Below, in pieces: positions 1 to 12,000 of a DNA stretch of 64,000 bases. The position numbers and the translations under genes are program-made. The notes under the pieces were generated by a model. That model was not told where the DNA came from, ran no database searches, and saw only the letters and a program-made list of their open reading frames with translations. Source of the DNA: Rhea pennata (Eukaryota; Chordata; Aves; Rheiformes; Rheidae); NCBI RefSeq assembly GCF_028389875.1, contig NC_084671.1, forward strand, positions 2,873,501-2,937,500. Direction: 5' to 3'. Position 1 is the stretch's first letter; each line of letters begins with the position of its first letter.

Positions 1-1031
1 ACTAAATAATTGAAAATCATTTTTTTAAAATGATTTTGGTTGCAGTCAGATATTGCCAATACTTAACACGAGGAGAATGTCACTTTTGTTATCCATAAGT
101 TTTAATACTACATGTTTTATATTTTTAACAAATTGCTATGTGCTTTTAGCACTTCAGGAGTAGACAACTGTTCAATGCATAGTTGTGAGTTTGCTGCAGT
201 CTGAAACTGCACTGGTAAAAGTGCAATTTATCACTTAGTATACTATGCCTTTCTTATTCTAAGCATCTGTGGCAAATCTAGCGTCTTGCTGCTTTTTTTT
301 TTTTTCTAACTTTCACACTTAATACTCCAACTTCCATAACTTGTATTATCTGTAAATAACAACAAATAAATTATCTGTTTAGCTTTTTTGAAAGACTTAC
401 TTGGAACATCAGTATATATACAGAAATCCTATGTGGGTTCTGTGCTCTGACCGTGTTGGGCAAAACACAGAAGGTAAGTATGTTTGTTGTTGCTTAATAG
501 TGATTCCTCCAAACAGATCAACCTTGAGGCCAGAAAGATGTCTCATCCTTTTTATCTTGTCTGGCTTGTCTCTAAGGGGTTATCAAATCTATGGGGAGAA
601 CTTGAAGGAATGTCAATTATGGACATCCCTGTGATAGATGTGTCTAGGGAGCAAAACATACTGACTGGACAGTAACTGTTAGCACCTGCTGAAATTGGCT
701 CTTATATTTCAAGGAAAGAGAAAATACAAACCTTTAAAAAGGAAAGCACAGTTTCATAGCCAACTCCCATTCAGCTACTTTGCAGATAAAGATTATAGAA
801 AAAGTAATAAATAGCCTAAGACTTTTAATTCATTATTTGCTAAAAGATAGCATTATGGAAGACGTGAGTTCTAAAAATACTTTAGAACTATCTTTCTTTC
901 AAAGAAACATTGTTTTTAAGTAAATCTGGTACTAATTAGATAGTATATCACTTAAATGTATTTGATGAATTAAAATAGTCTCATGTTACCTTAAGCAAGT
1001 GTAAACTACAGTGATTTTATATCTATTTATG

Positions 1032-1073
1032 CACACACGTGTGTGTGTGTGTATATATGTGTTTGCATATATA
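1032..1073. repeat. CA/TG - TA simple repeat
   Basis: Short alternating purine-pyrimidine tract (CACACA, then GTGTGTGTGT, then TATATATG) inside the SMC4 intron. The CA to GT switch makes it partly self-complementary. It accounts for the spurious ORFs around it. Confidence 0.85.
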
Positions 1074-1289
1074 TTTTTTTAAACTGACTGGAACAGCATT
1101 TATAATGTACTTAAGTCTTTTCCTACAGCAAGATTTTGTTGCCAGAAAGGAAGTTCGGTCAAGTTTTTCACCTGCTGCTTGTGGAAATAATATGAGAGTC
1201 ACTCTTCTGTTCCCCCTCATTTCCTCTCCAATATATTAGGTTTTCTTCTTTTTTTGAAGTAAGCTAGAAGTTCCCAATTATTGAGGTGA

Positions 1290-2525
1290 TTAGGAGTAGT
1301 CAGCATGGATTTGCTATGGGAAATCATGCTTATCCAATCTGGTAGCCTTCCATGATGGAATGACTGGCTGGGTAAATGAGGGGAGATGTTGTGGATGTTG
1401 TCTGCCTTGACTTCAGCAAGGCTTTTGACACTGTCTCCCATAACATCTTTCGAGTGAAGCTCAGGAAGTGTGGGTTAGACAGGTGGACAGTGAGCTGGAT
1501 TGAGAACTAGCTGAAAGGCAGAGCTCAGAGGGTTGTCTGCAGTGGCGCAGTCTAGTTGGAGGCCTGTAGCTTGCAGTGTCCCCTGGGATCAGCACTGGGT
1601 CCCATCTTGTGCAACTTCTTCATCAGTGACCTGGATGAAGGGACAGAGTGCCTGCTCAGCAAGTTGCTGATGATACCAAGCTGGGAGCAGTGGCTGACAC
1701 ACCTGAGGGCTGTGCTGCCATTCAGGGAGACCTGGACAGGCTGGAGACCTGGGCGGAGAGGAACCTCCTGAGGTTCAGCAAGGGCAAGTGCAGAGCCCTG
1801 CATGTAGGGAGAAATAACTCTAGGCACCAGTACGGGCTGGGGCCTGACCTTCTGGAGAGCAGCTCTGCAGAGAAGGACCTGGGAGTGCTGGTGGATGACA
1901 AGTTGACCATGAGCCAGCAATGTGCCCTTGTGACCAAGAAGGCCAATGACATCCTGAGGTGCACTGGGAAGAGTGTTGCCAGCAGGTGGAGGGAGGTGAT
2001 CCTGCCCCTCTCCTCAGCCCTGGGGAGGCCTCATCTCGAGTATTGTGTCCAGTCCTGGGCTCCCCAGGACAAGAGAGACATGGAGCTACTGGGGAGAGTC
2101 CAGCATAGGGCTACGAGGATGATCAGAGGGCTGGAGCATCTGCCCTACGAGGAATGGCTGCGAGAGCTAGGCCTGTTTAGCATAGAGAAGACAAGACCAG
2201 GGATCTTAACAATGTCTACAAATACCTTAAGGGAGGGTGTCAAGGGGATGGGACCAGACTCTCTTCCTTGGTGCTGTGTGACAGGACAAGAGGCAATGGG
2301 CACAAAGTGAAACAGAGGGAGTTCCACCTGAATATAAAGAAAAACTTCTTTCCCTGTGAGAGTGACGTAGCACTGGAACAGGCTGCCCAGACGTGTTGTG
2401 GAGTCTCCTGGACACAATTCTGTTCAATGTGCTCTAGGTTATGCTAGAGCAATCCCCCTGGGCACAGGGATTGGACTAGATGATTTCCAGAGGTCCCTTC
2501 CAATGTCAATTTTTCTATGATTCTG
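1290..2525 (+). mobile_element. CR1 LINE, 3' fragment with reverse-transcriptase C-terminus
   Basis: A 5'-truncated CR1 retrotransposon in sense with SMC4. From about 1395 the broken reading frames contain the C-terminal part of the CR1 polymerase, including the motifs DFSKAFDTV, GSALGPILCN, ADDTKLGAVADT, DRLETWAERN, KCRALHVGRN and EKDLGVLVDDKL, and further on YCVQSWAPQDKRDMELL. The coding region is split by frame shifts and stops, so the copy is dead. The short non-coding tail has the CR1 signature (GGACTAGATGATTTCCAGAGG, then CCCTTCCAA), and it ends in TTCTATGATTCTG, close to the terminal octamer repeat of CR1. No long poly(A) tail or clear target-site duplication is seen, as is usual for CR1. 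The 5' limit is approximate. Confidence 0.93.
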
Positions 2526-2857
2526 TAAAAATTAACCATCATCCTCAGAATGTGTGACTTTAAGCCTGGATTTAACTGATAAAGAACTTAAGCACACAAA
2601 GGTTCAGAGGATTTTTCTTCTGTGTTCAACTATCAGCAGTTGAATTGGGAAGAAAACAAATATTATGTGCTGCTTTCTAAGATAATACCTCATCACTTCA
2701 AGTTTCTCAGTGACATGTGGAAACATTGCAGAGATCTTACAGGTAGTATTTTCTCTTACAGCCATAATTCATGAGAAAAACTGGTCTTAAATTTCAATTC
2801 TGTTAGATATTATACTATAGCAATTTTGAATCTGATTAGTGTCAAATTGCTTCACTA

Positions 2858-2858
<1 letters not shown>

Positions 2859-2899
<41 letters not shown>
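2859..2899. repeat. 41-base A homopolymer
   Basis: Forty-one consecutive A residues, followed by a short C/A-rich stretch. It lies 330 bases after the CR1 end, so it is not that element's tail. It may be the tail of an unrecognised retroposed fragment in sense, or a simple repeat expansion. Length in the assembly may be unreliable. Confidence 0.9.
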
Positions 2900-2900
<1 letters not shown>

Positions 2901-3305
2901 AACCACCCCCCAAAAAAACAGCTATTCAGTGCTCCCTTGGAATTCAATACATTCCCCTCTGCTAGGCTCTAAGATGTAAAATTGCTCTATTACAAAATAT
3001 ATCTTATTATGCACATACTTTACTGTGTTCAAAAAAAAATCTGGTATGTGAGTTCTTACATTCAAACATTATATTGAATAGGATCATGTTAATCCATCTT
3101 ACAGTTTTCAGCACTTAATACAATTTTCACAATTTTAAATTAAAAGTTTTGTTGAGAAAGCTCTCTAAATTGCAAGATGCTGTCTTCAGAAGTTATTTTC
3201 CTTAGATTCTCAGGGCTTAGGAGGGAGGCAGTAATTAACAAGCGGCCATCTTTCTCTACAGGTTCACCAGAAATCTCAATCTCAACGTAGTGCTGAGAAT
3301 TTGTC

Positions 3306-3329
3306 TTTTTTTTTTTTTTTTTTTTTTTT
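3306..3329. repeat. 24-base T homopolymer
   Basis: Uninterrupted T run in the SMC4 intron. It encodes the poly-lysine stretch of a meaningless minus-strand ORF. Confidence 0.9.
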
Positions 3330-6300
3330 CAGTACTGTTTCTACTTTTATGATAAGATTAAGATCACCTTTAGTAGTTAATTCAGCTTGGTAGTTGCTAT
3401 TATTTTCAATTGGAATTTGAAGGTTGTACTTTAAAACAACATAATTCCAATTCAAGCAGTACCACAGAACTGTTGTACACAGCACAAATTACAACCTCAT
3501 AAACCTTGTGACCACTTGAAACTGGATAATGTCAGTATTCGAATTCCTGTACTATGCTGCTTTTTAGCTTTAGAGTTGTTACTTGAGTCCACAGACTCCT
3601 AACTTCTAGATGAGAGTTGCTGAAAAGTAATGGTACTGTCTCCCAGGAGCAACTAGGAGTTATCTACAGAAGTGAAAAGCAGCATCCTATTTCTAGACTC
3701 GTGGTGAGAGTTGCAAAAAGGCAACTTACTGAGTAGATTAAAGCTTTTTTTTTTTTTAATAAAGCAGTTTAATAATCTTATTTTAAAATATATAGATGCC
3801 AGAAAACCTTGGATAGCTCAGATTTACAGCTTTCTGTTCTGAGAAATGAGCTGTTTTAAGAACAGAGTATATAAATGTAGAGAAAATTGCAGTAGTAATC
3901 CTAAGCAATGAGGTAATTAAGAGTTTAGACACTGTTTTCCCACTTTTTGAGGGCTACATGGGGGATGAAATTCTTGCTTGTCACAGATTGGCTCTAGGAA
4001 GATGCATATAGCAATGCAGTGCAGCCATTTAAGTCAGCTGCCTGCATTGCCAGAGCTATGTTAGTCGCAGCAAGAATTTTAGTCTAACGAGAATATATGA
4101 GAGTACACATGCTATGTAGAAAATGAAATTTGATTAAGTTTGTCATAGATTTCTTGGATTGAACGTACAGCACTTTGAAGGTACTTCCAGGATATAAGTA
4201 CAATTTCTACCGATATTCATAGACCTGAAATAGATTCTTGACTTGGCAGCCTCAAAACATTAAAAGAGTGATGGTTCATGCTGCTGATGTCACCACTTTT
4301 GTCAGTTCATCAGACATCTTTATGGACATCCACCCACTGCATCCGAATGGGCTTGCGCTCAAGAGTCAGAACAGGTCCAGGCAGGCCTAGCTAGGGTATT
4401 TTCTGTAGCTTCTCTACCCATTGGTGGTGCTCAGCCTTTCAAGAGTCTCCTCAACTGAGGCTTTGATTTCACATGTTTTATTTTATCACCATCAACTCTT
4501 ACATTAGTTTTGAAGACTATTGTTATTTATATATATGAAAGTTTTTACTATTTACTTATGCACACTTAAAAATTATGAAATTTAAATCTAGAAACTAACT
4601 TGAACATAATGCCAGTCAAACAGGTCATCTCCTCAAGAGTTCAGCTATGTAAAGGAAGTTAGAATTTTCCTGATTTCAAGCTCTTTTAAGTTATTTCTTG
4701 CATATTTTTTACTACAGGAAATGATTTTCAAATGAGAGTGCCTCTTGGCCCCTCTTCCCTTTTTCTTTTGTAACTTCCTAGCCTTCTGTCAAGTGACTTT
4801 GTGATTATTTACAACAGCTACCTTTAACCCATCAATTAACTTCATTGCTGAGAAACATCTCTAGTGATAAATTTGTGTTCCCTATTAAAATGCACCAATA
4901 AATGTTTTCTGATAACTAAACTGAGGCAATTGGTAGAAACCAACTGTTATTTAGGTGTATATTCATTATTCACCATTTAAGGCAACTACTACTGTTACCA
5001 GTGATGTGCTAGCATCTCAATAATAATTTGAGGCTTGCATGAAAGAATGCATACACAATATAGAAACTGAAATTTAGTTTGCAATTCCAATTCTTGCACT
5101 GAATGTTCAGCCTTCTCAAAATACTCGTAGGATATGCGATGCTTTTTCAATTAGTGACTGCTTACACTTCTGTGGATGTTTTGTGAGCTGCTTGCCAGTG
5201 TCATCAGTTTCTTAATGTCCATTTTGATTGTCTTCACAGGATTAATGTTCTTTAGCACATTACTTCCTCTCACCTTGTGACTTCGCACCTGAGAGCTAGA
5301 GAAAGATAACTGAGGCAAACAGTTAAAGAGCTTTCCTGGTGGTCAATTTTGAGACTTTAAATTTAGGTGTGACAGCTACACCAAGCATGCCTATGCATGT
5401 TTTCTTCTCCTTTTCAACAAATGTCTGCCTGTTGCCTTTAGTTTCACTTTCAAAAATACTGTCTGTATCTTGAAAGTTCATTTACTGGATAAATGAGCAA
5501 TTACTTATTTTACAATATAATTCCAATAATAATAATGGATAAAGTGAGATGCACAGTTTAAGTTAAACAGTTAAATTGACTGTATCAAGTTTTAATACAA
5601 ATTATAAAACGTTCTCCCCTGTTAATTGCTGTCATGATTACTTGCAGAAGAGGAGCAGGTACAACTTTTTTAGTCTCTTTCACTGATGAAAATATCTGGA
5701 AACCTTTCACTTTCTTCAGGTATTAACTATAGAGGCTAAACAGATTTCTTAACATCTAACTTGGTGAATAATCTAAATACTCAATACTGTTTAATACTCT
5801 TTATTGTTTGATTATTGTTTATATATTCTAACAGTTGCCCATTTTCACTTCTGCTCCTAATATGAAAAGAAGCCAAATATTTAAGTGAATAGACTATCTA
5901 AATCTCATCTGAAGAGGTGAGAAGAATGTTACTCTAAACTTTCTTGCCTCTAAACAGAGATTATGTAGTATAAAACTAGCAATTCCAAGCCCAGCAAGTT
6001 CAGCTTGTGTTCATTATCTTCTTACTAGTACTTCATCAGCTTTGTAGAATTTTCTTGAGTATGTGTGGCCTAAACTGAAGTCTCCAGTAATACTGCATTC
6101 CTGGTCAGATGGTGATGCGTTCACCATGCAGACAAGCAAAAGCCTGATATTTTTAATTAATTGTAGAATTATACTCAACATGACTAAATTTCGTTAGTTG
6201 TGTGCTAATGTCATTAGACGTATTGTAGTTATATTATCCTGTTATGTTAGTGAGTTATGGAGAACCCTCATAACTACATCATCTTTCCTAGGTAGCCATG

Positions 6301-8899
6301 ACTTAAAGGGGGAAATTATACTTAGCTGGATCCAGAAAAAATGTTGACTTAACATTCCTTGCTTGTCCACCTAAGGTAAAGCAGAATTTGCCCTACTTGT
6401 GTTCGATCCAGGATAGTTTTGTAGTTTACACGGAGTAAAAATGAAAAATTACATCAATCTGGAACATCTGCCTTAAGGATATTGATGTTCAGCACCTGAA
6501 TTAAATAGATATTCTGTGACTGTGTTTTTTTTTTTTTTTGGATGTAAACAGAGGAAATGCTTTAAGGCAAGAAGAAACAAAAGGGAGACTTATGACAACT
6601 CTGCAGACATTTAAGAGATTACACAGTGATCTACTCATGAGCAGCATGTGGCTAACAGGTGTTCTTGGTATAGGAGTCATACTTCTGTGGCATGGGAACA
6701 AATGTGTAATCTGAATGGTATCTAATACAGCTAAAATTGTTACAAAACGAATTGTTTACCTCTTTGATGTGTGTAAGAAGTAAAAATAGAGATGAGTTTT
6801 TGTCTGTGATACCTTCTGACACTTTTTGTGTACAGTAATTGTTAGATGCATTTAATATCTAGAAGTTTAAATTAAAACAAAATGCTCCTGTTTTTTTACC
6901 TCAGCATGGCAACTTTTTATGTGCAAGAAAGACTTAAATAGCTTAATAAATATAAGCTCTTAATTCACATGATTTGCAAAACTTTGTTTTTCTCTTCTAC
7001 TCAGATAAATGAGATCTACCAATTAGAAGAAAATCATAGGACCACTAGGTGTCATTGCATACTGAATAAGTAAAACAAAATCACTTCAGCAAAAAAAATT
7101 GCAGTAACTTCTTAGATAAAGATTACTCTGAAGAAGTACCAACTTTCTCATCAGGTTACAGCTCTGATTTACAATGCTTCCCTTGAATTCTTGCCCTTCA
7201 TTGACTTCTGTGACTGTGTCCTTTCTGGTTCTCCAGCTGTCACATTAATCAGTTCTTGTATGTGCTTGAGGAGTTATTCCTCATCCATACTCCAAATCTG
7301 TATTCTTTGGTAAACTCATCTATGAATTTAAATACAGTTTTTACGTGAAAAATTCAGAGATCTGTTTTTTTTAATATCAAAATTCTAGCCCAAATTCAAG
7401 GGTGGCTTTTGCAGAAGCTTAGCTGTTAGCTCAGCCAACAACGACAGCTTGATCCTAACTGAAGAGTATTTTCATTGTGTGGATGTAGACTTGCAAGCAT
7501 TTTCTGTGTTTGTAGCTTGGATGCTTGGGGCACGTTTTCTCCCCCCCTCCCCCCCCTTTCTGGTCGGTTCTAAAAGTGAACTAAAATTTTAATCCAGTTT
7601 GTTATTTCATAGTTACAGCTTTATCAGGGCCAGCAAATTAAGTATTGTCCTTCTCACAGCCATAAAAGAGCTTTCTAATAAGATAATTCTGTCAGCTAAT
7701 TTTGCTTTCTTTTTATTTCAATGGCTGCACCATTCATAAATATACCAGCCTCTATTCTCATGGCCCTGAATGTGATATCCTCGTCCTTCTGTCACTTTTC
7801 ATTGACTATCAGAATGTAAACTGTTTTACCTAGTCAACACATGATACAAGCTCCCATTGCCTTTAGTTAATTTTTTCCTAAACATTAGCAGTCTGCTTAA
7901 AAATCTTGTCACAAGGGGCAATATTGCTACTTGGTAGTTTTGTTTATGTGTCTTACAAGTAAGTAGTCTCTTGTCCTACACCTGGCTGTACAGGTTTTTG
8001 GGGGGTGGGCAATTTTACTGTGTTCTTTTTAGTTAGCTCATGCAGCATCATCAATTGCATCTACTTTTGGTTTAAACATCTTGTAATACATGCATATTCA
8101 GTTTCATATCTTTACCTCTTGACATATGACCATTTATAAAATGTAATCTGTACTTAGAAAAATTCCATGCTTCTCTGTCCTAAGCATATAACACTGATAT
8201 AGTTAGATTTTCTTTAACTGATATCAGAACTTAATATAAATTGTTTGATTTCTTTCCTAATTTTTATTTTTAAAAAATCAAATTAATTTTTATTCTTCAG
8301 CTTAATAATTAAAAACTAATGCTGTGCATAAAGGAAAATTAAATGATGGATACCTAATACTAAAGATTTTTTTTTTTTCCACCAAGGAAGTCTCAGTTGT
8401 ATGAACTGCAGGTCCAATTCATCCATCAGACATGATTTTGTAGAATCTTCTGTTTTACAAAAGAACCTCCAGGTGCTTCATTCTGGATTAAGCTAACTTA
8501 AGACTATAAGGTTCTAAATGACCTAGACAGCATACTTTATTCTCCTCTTTTTTTAGATTGGGAAAATACATTATGAATCTTTAGAGAAATGAAGCAAAGC
8601 TTAGACCTGACTGTGGTCTTCAGAAGATGCATTGCTTTTCTTGCAAATGATCACTATGTACTTCTTGGAGGAAATTAATATTCATTCTGATCTTTGTTGT
8701 CCTAGATATATTGCTACTTTGATTAATCAGATTTGATGAATGCATTATTTTGTTCTTCTTTATAATGCTTGAATGTGGTCACATGCCTGCATTCCAAAGA
8801 TATTTGTACTTCAGGATACGCTTTCCCTCAGAAAAAATGCTAAGAAAAGAAAGCATTGTTAATTTGGGAAACGTAGATTTAATGACGCTTTTTTTCAAG

Positions 8900-9064
8900 G
8901 GTGAAGTTGAACAGATTGCAATGATGAAACCAAAAGGCCAGACTGAACATGATGAAGGTATGCTGGAGTACTTAGAAGACCTAATAGGATCTGCACGACT
9001 AAAAGATCCTATCCAAACACTGTGTCGCAGAATAGAGATTTTAAATGAACAGAGAGGGGAAAAG
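8900..9064 (+). CDS. SMC4: SMC4 exon 1 of 19 in window
   Basis: Follows a TTTTTTTCAAG acceptor and ends at AAG|GTGAGA; 165 nt, phase 0 at both ends. It encodes window residues 1-55, starting GEVEQIAMMKPKGQTEHDEG and then MLEYLEDLIG. This is the highly conserved end of the N-terminal ATPase lobe just before the coiled coil. The variant SARLKDPIQTLCRR differs from the mammalian protein but keeps the spacing. Confidence 0.97.
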
Positions 9065-12000
9065 GTGAGAAATTGTTTGATTTATAAATCAAAAATAACT
9101 TGCAGTGCTTCAGGATTTGATCTTATTTTAGAAAAGCAGTCAAAAATATAAAGACTTGTTTTGTTTCACGTGTTTGGTTAGAGATTAAGCATTTTTCTAC
9201 AGGAATGATTTGCTTTAATAGTACAGAGAAATTTTGAATTTTTTTCTTTATTATGTGCTATTGCTAGGTGGATTACATTTGTTTGGTTATATAGAGAATT
9301 AATGTAAGCTTAGGTATAGTGCTAAGGAGTCTGGAAAACAGAAATCTTTCAAAAAGCCTTGCATTACCTGATGACCTTTAAGCAACAATTTGAAAAAGTA
9401 ACCAAAAAGTCTGTAATACGCAATGTCTCACCTGTCAGTAGTTTAGATCCCATTCTGTCAAGAAGATGATTTTAAAGTAACTTGTGGCATAGTGGAAAAA
9501 CTCTCACAAACTGTACAAAAACTCATAAATGTTCACTTTCAAAGCCATTTTGTCGCTCACAAAACTCGTACCCCAGTGTATTGAGAAACATATGTCAAGA
9601 GCCTTTTGGGAAATGAATATCATGTTACAGACATGTGGTATGTGGATACAAAAGGGGGAAAAAAACCCAGCATATGAAAACATAGAACTATAAGTACGAT
9701 CTTCAGGCCAAACAGATATTTTCTGTTGGGAGTTTCAATGCACTTGAAAACAAACTGGTTTTAAGATAAGACTTTTTTTGGACCTTATCACTTGAAGATT
9801 TATTGGAAATGAAATGAAAAGTCAATATAATGATTCTCTGATTTATAAAAGAAATAGGCAGTCAGTATCAGTCACTCATCTTTAGATACTCCTAAAAGCT
9901 GGAGAGGGATAGAGAGGGGAAGAGGGAGGGAGGATTGACAAGATGAAGCACACAAAATCATGTATAAGGAGACTCATAAGGAAAGCTGTAAATACATAAA
10001 ATCAGTTGCAACTTGAGTTACTTGATCTATTTATATTTACTACTTTTAAAAATAAATGCATAATCTGTTACGAGGGAGTTCTTCAAAGTTCTTTTTATTT
10101 GACTTGATATTTCCTTGGTAAATACCTAATATATTGCACAGTTTAAAAGCTTAAAGGGACAAAGACATTTTCATGATCCTAAGCTTTGTTGTGCTGTAAT
10201 AAAAGGAGTATCATCACAGGAATTATGTTGAAAGGAGCTATCAAGAAGTTGAAACACAGAAGATAACATATACAGATTGTATATGTAACTTCCCTTTACT
10301 GCTCATAGGTATGTTTTCCTTGATTTGCCTGAACTGTTCCTGGCATCCGTAGGATCACTTTTTAATAGTTTTAAATCATTGCTTGAGTTGTTCTAAAAGT
10401 ACAGTCTGCCGTGTGAGCAAAAAATGGTGATTTCTTGTTTCTGAAAGTTTGCAATGGTAAATTGCCTTACAGAGTTAATTGTGGAATGGTATCTTTCCAG
10501 AGGATGTGTGATGTGATGGATTTAAGTTTTTTTTTTTCCCCCCTCGTGTTTTGTTCTTCTGTAGTACTAGCAGCAAAGTCAACTTTTGCTCTCTATTTTG
10601 TCCAGTTAAATAGAGTTAAAATGGTGGAAAAAGAAAAGGATGCTTTAGAAGGGGACAGGAATAAAGCCATTGAATTTCTTTCTTTGGAAAACAAAATGTT
10701 TAAAGAAAAGAATCATATTTGTCAATATTACATGTAAGTACTTTGCAGTTTTGATTTGGGGCTGATGTTGGGGTAGTGTTAGACTCTACTTCCATATCTT
10801 CTAATTATTAGTACTTTGTTTTCTTAATGGTTTTATCACTCCTTTAAAATAAGCTGAATAACAGCTGGCTAGTGATTTTTGTTTCAGTTGTTCTGAATAT
10901 GAAATTAAAGCAGTTAAAATAGTGCTAGACCAGTTTAATAAAAATATGAAATAATACTGCTTGCCAGCTTTTTACAGTGTGAAGTAGCTTGGCAGGTGAA
11001 CCTCTTACAGCTTTATACTTACAAAGAGAAACTAGATCACTTATAGCTTATTTTGTCTGAGGTGTCTGAATTGTTAGATTTCCTTGCTCTTTTGTATTAA
11101 ATTAGCAAGGCTACTCAATAATGGATATTAGAATTTAATATTTTTCATAATCATTTTGCTGCTCTAAGATTGACAGAAATAGATACTCATTTAAAATTTC
11201 AGCTTTAGAAAAAGATGGAGTTTTTGTAATCTTTTTATGTATTTTTTGTCTAGCTACGATCTACAGAAGCGAATAAATGAAATGGAAATGCAGAAAGAAA
11301 AAATTCATGAAGAAACAACAGATATTAATGAGAAGAGTAGCAAACTTGCAGATGAAATGAAAACAAAGAATAAAGCATTAAAAGAACTTGAAAGGTAAGT
11401 ACTTTAGGTATAGATTGTAAGCTGAGAGAACGGTACTTTTTGTGTTTTGGACATGTTGCTTTCAGCAAACATAAATATGATAATTTCTGAATTGATTCTT
11501 CACTAAGGTGTCTGGTAGTATTCTTTCTGTATTGCTATTTGTTGCTAGTTTTTCTCTTGGATCCTTATCTCCATTAAATGTTAGGTTCCTCAGTATTTTG
11601 AGATCATGGTGGCCTTTAGAGTTACCAGGATTTTCAGAAAAAGCTGTGGTATTTCTAGCAAAAAGCACCATCTTAAAAAGCAGAAGTATATAATAGTTGC
11701 ATAGAGTAATGATCGAACAAAAAGATTTATTTATAGTTTGTTATTGTTTTAGTTGTCCTTCCTCCAAAAACTTGAAATATCTGATGAGCAGAGTTGCTTT
11801 GAGTATATCTAAATATTCCTTGGCATGGATTAAATAATCTTTTGCACAAAAACAAATAAAAATAAGTACATTTCTTATAAGTATTATATAGTATTGCCAG
11901 TTGCTTCCCTTGAAGTAATCTGAATGATATGTACAGTTAGCAATAAGAAAACTTGTTATTTCTGATTGAATTTAAATACATACTTTTTTTTATAATGAGT

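Larger units (their letters stand above)
1..8899 (+). other. SMC4: Long SMC4 intron (3' part), no exon seen
   Basis: This stretch precedes the first SMC4 exon in the window. I looked for the exons that should come before it (Walker A, the R-loop, and the residues leading into the GEVEQ motif) and found none. The intron is therefore at least 8.9 kb long. It is AT-rich and holds one CR1 LINE fragment, a 41-base A run, a 24-base T run and a short CA/TG repeat. In mammals and chicken the miR-15b/16-2 pair lies in an SMC4 intron, but neither mature miRNA sequence is visible here, so the cluster should lie upstream of the window. Confidence 0.7.
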
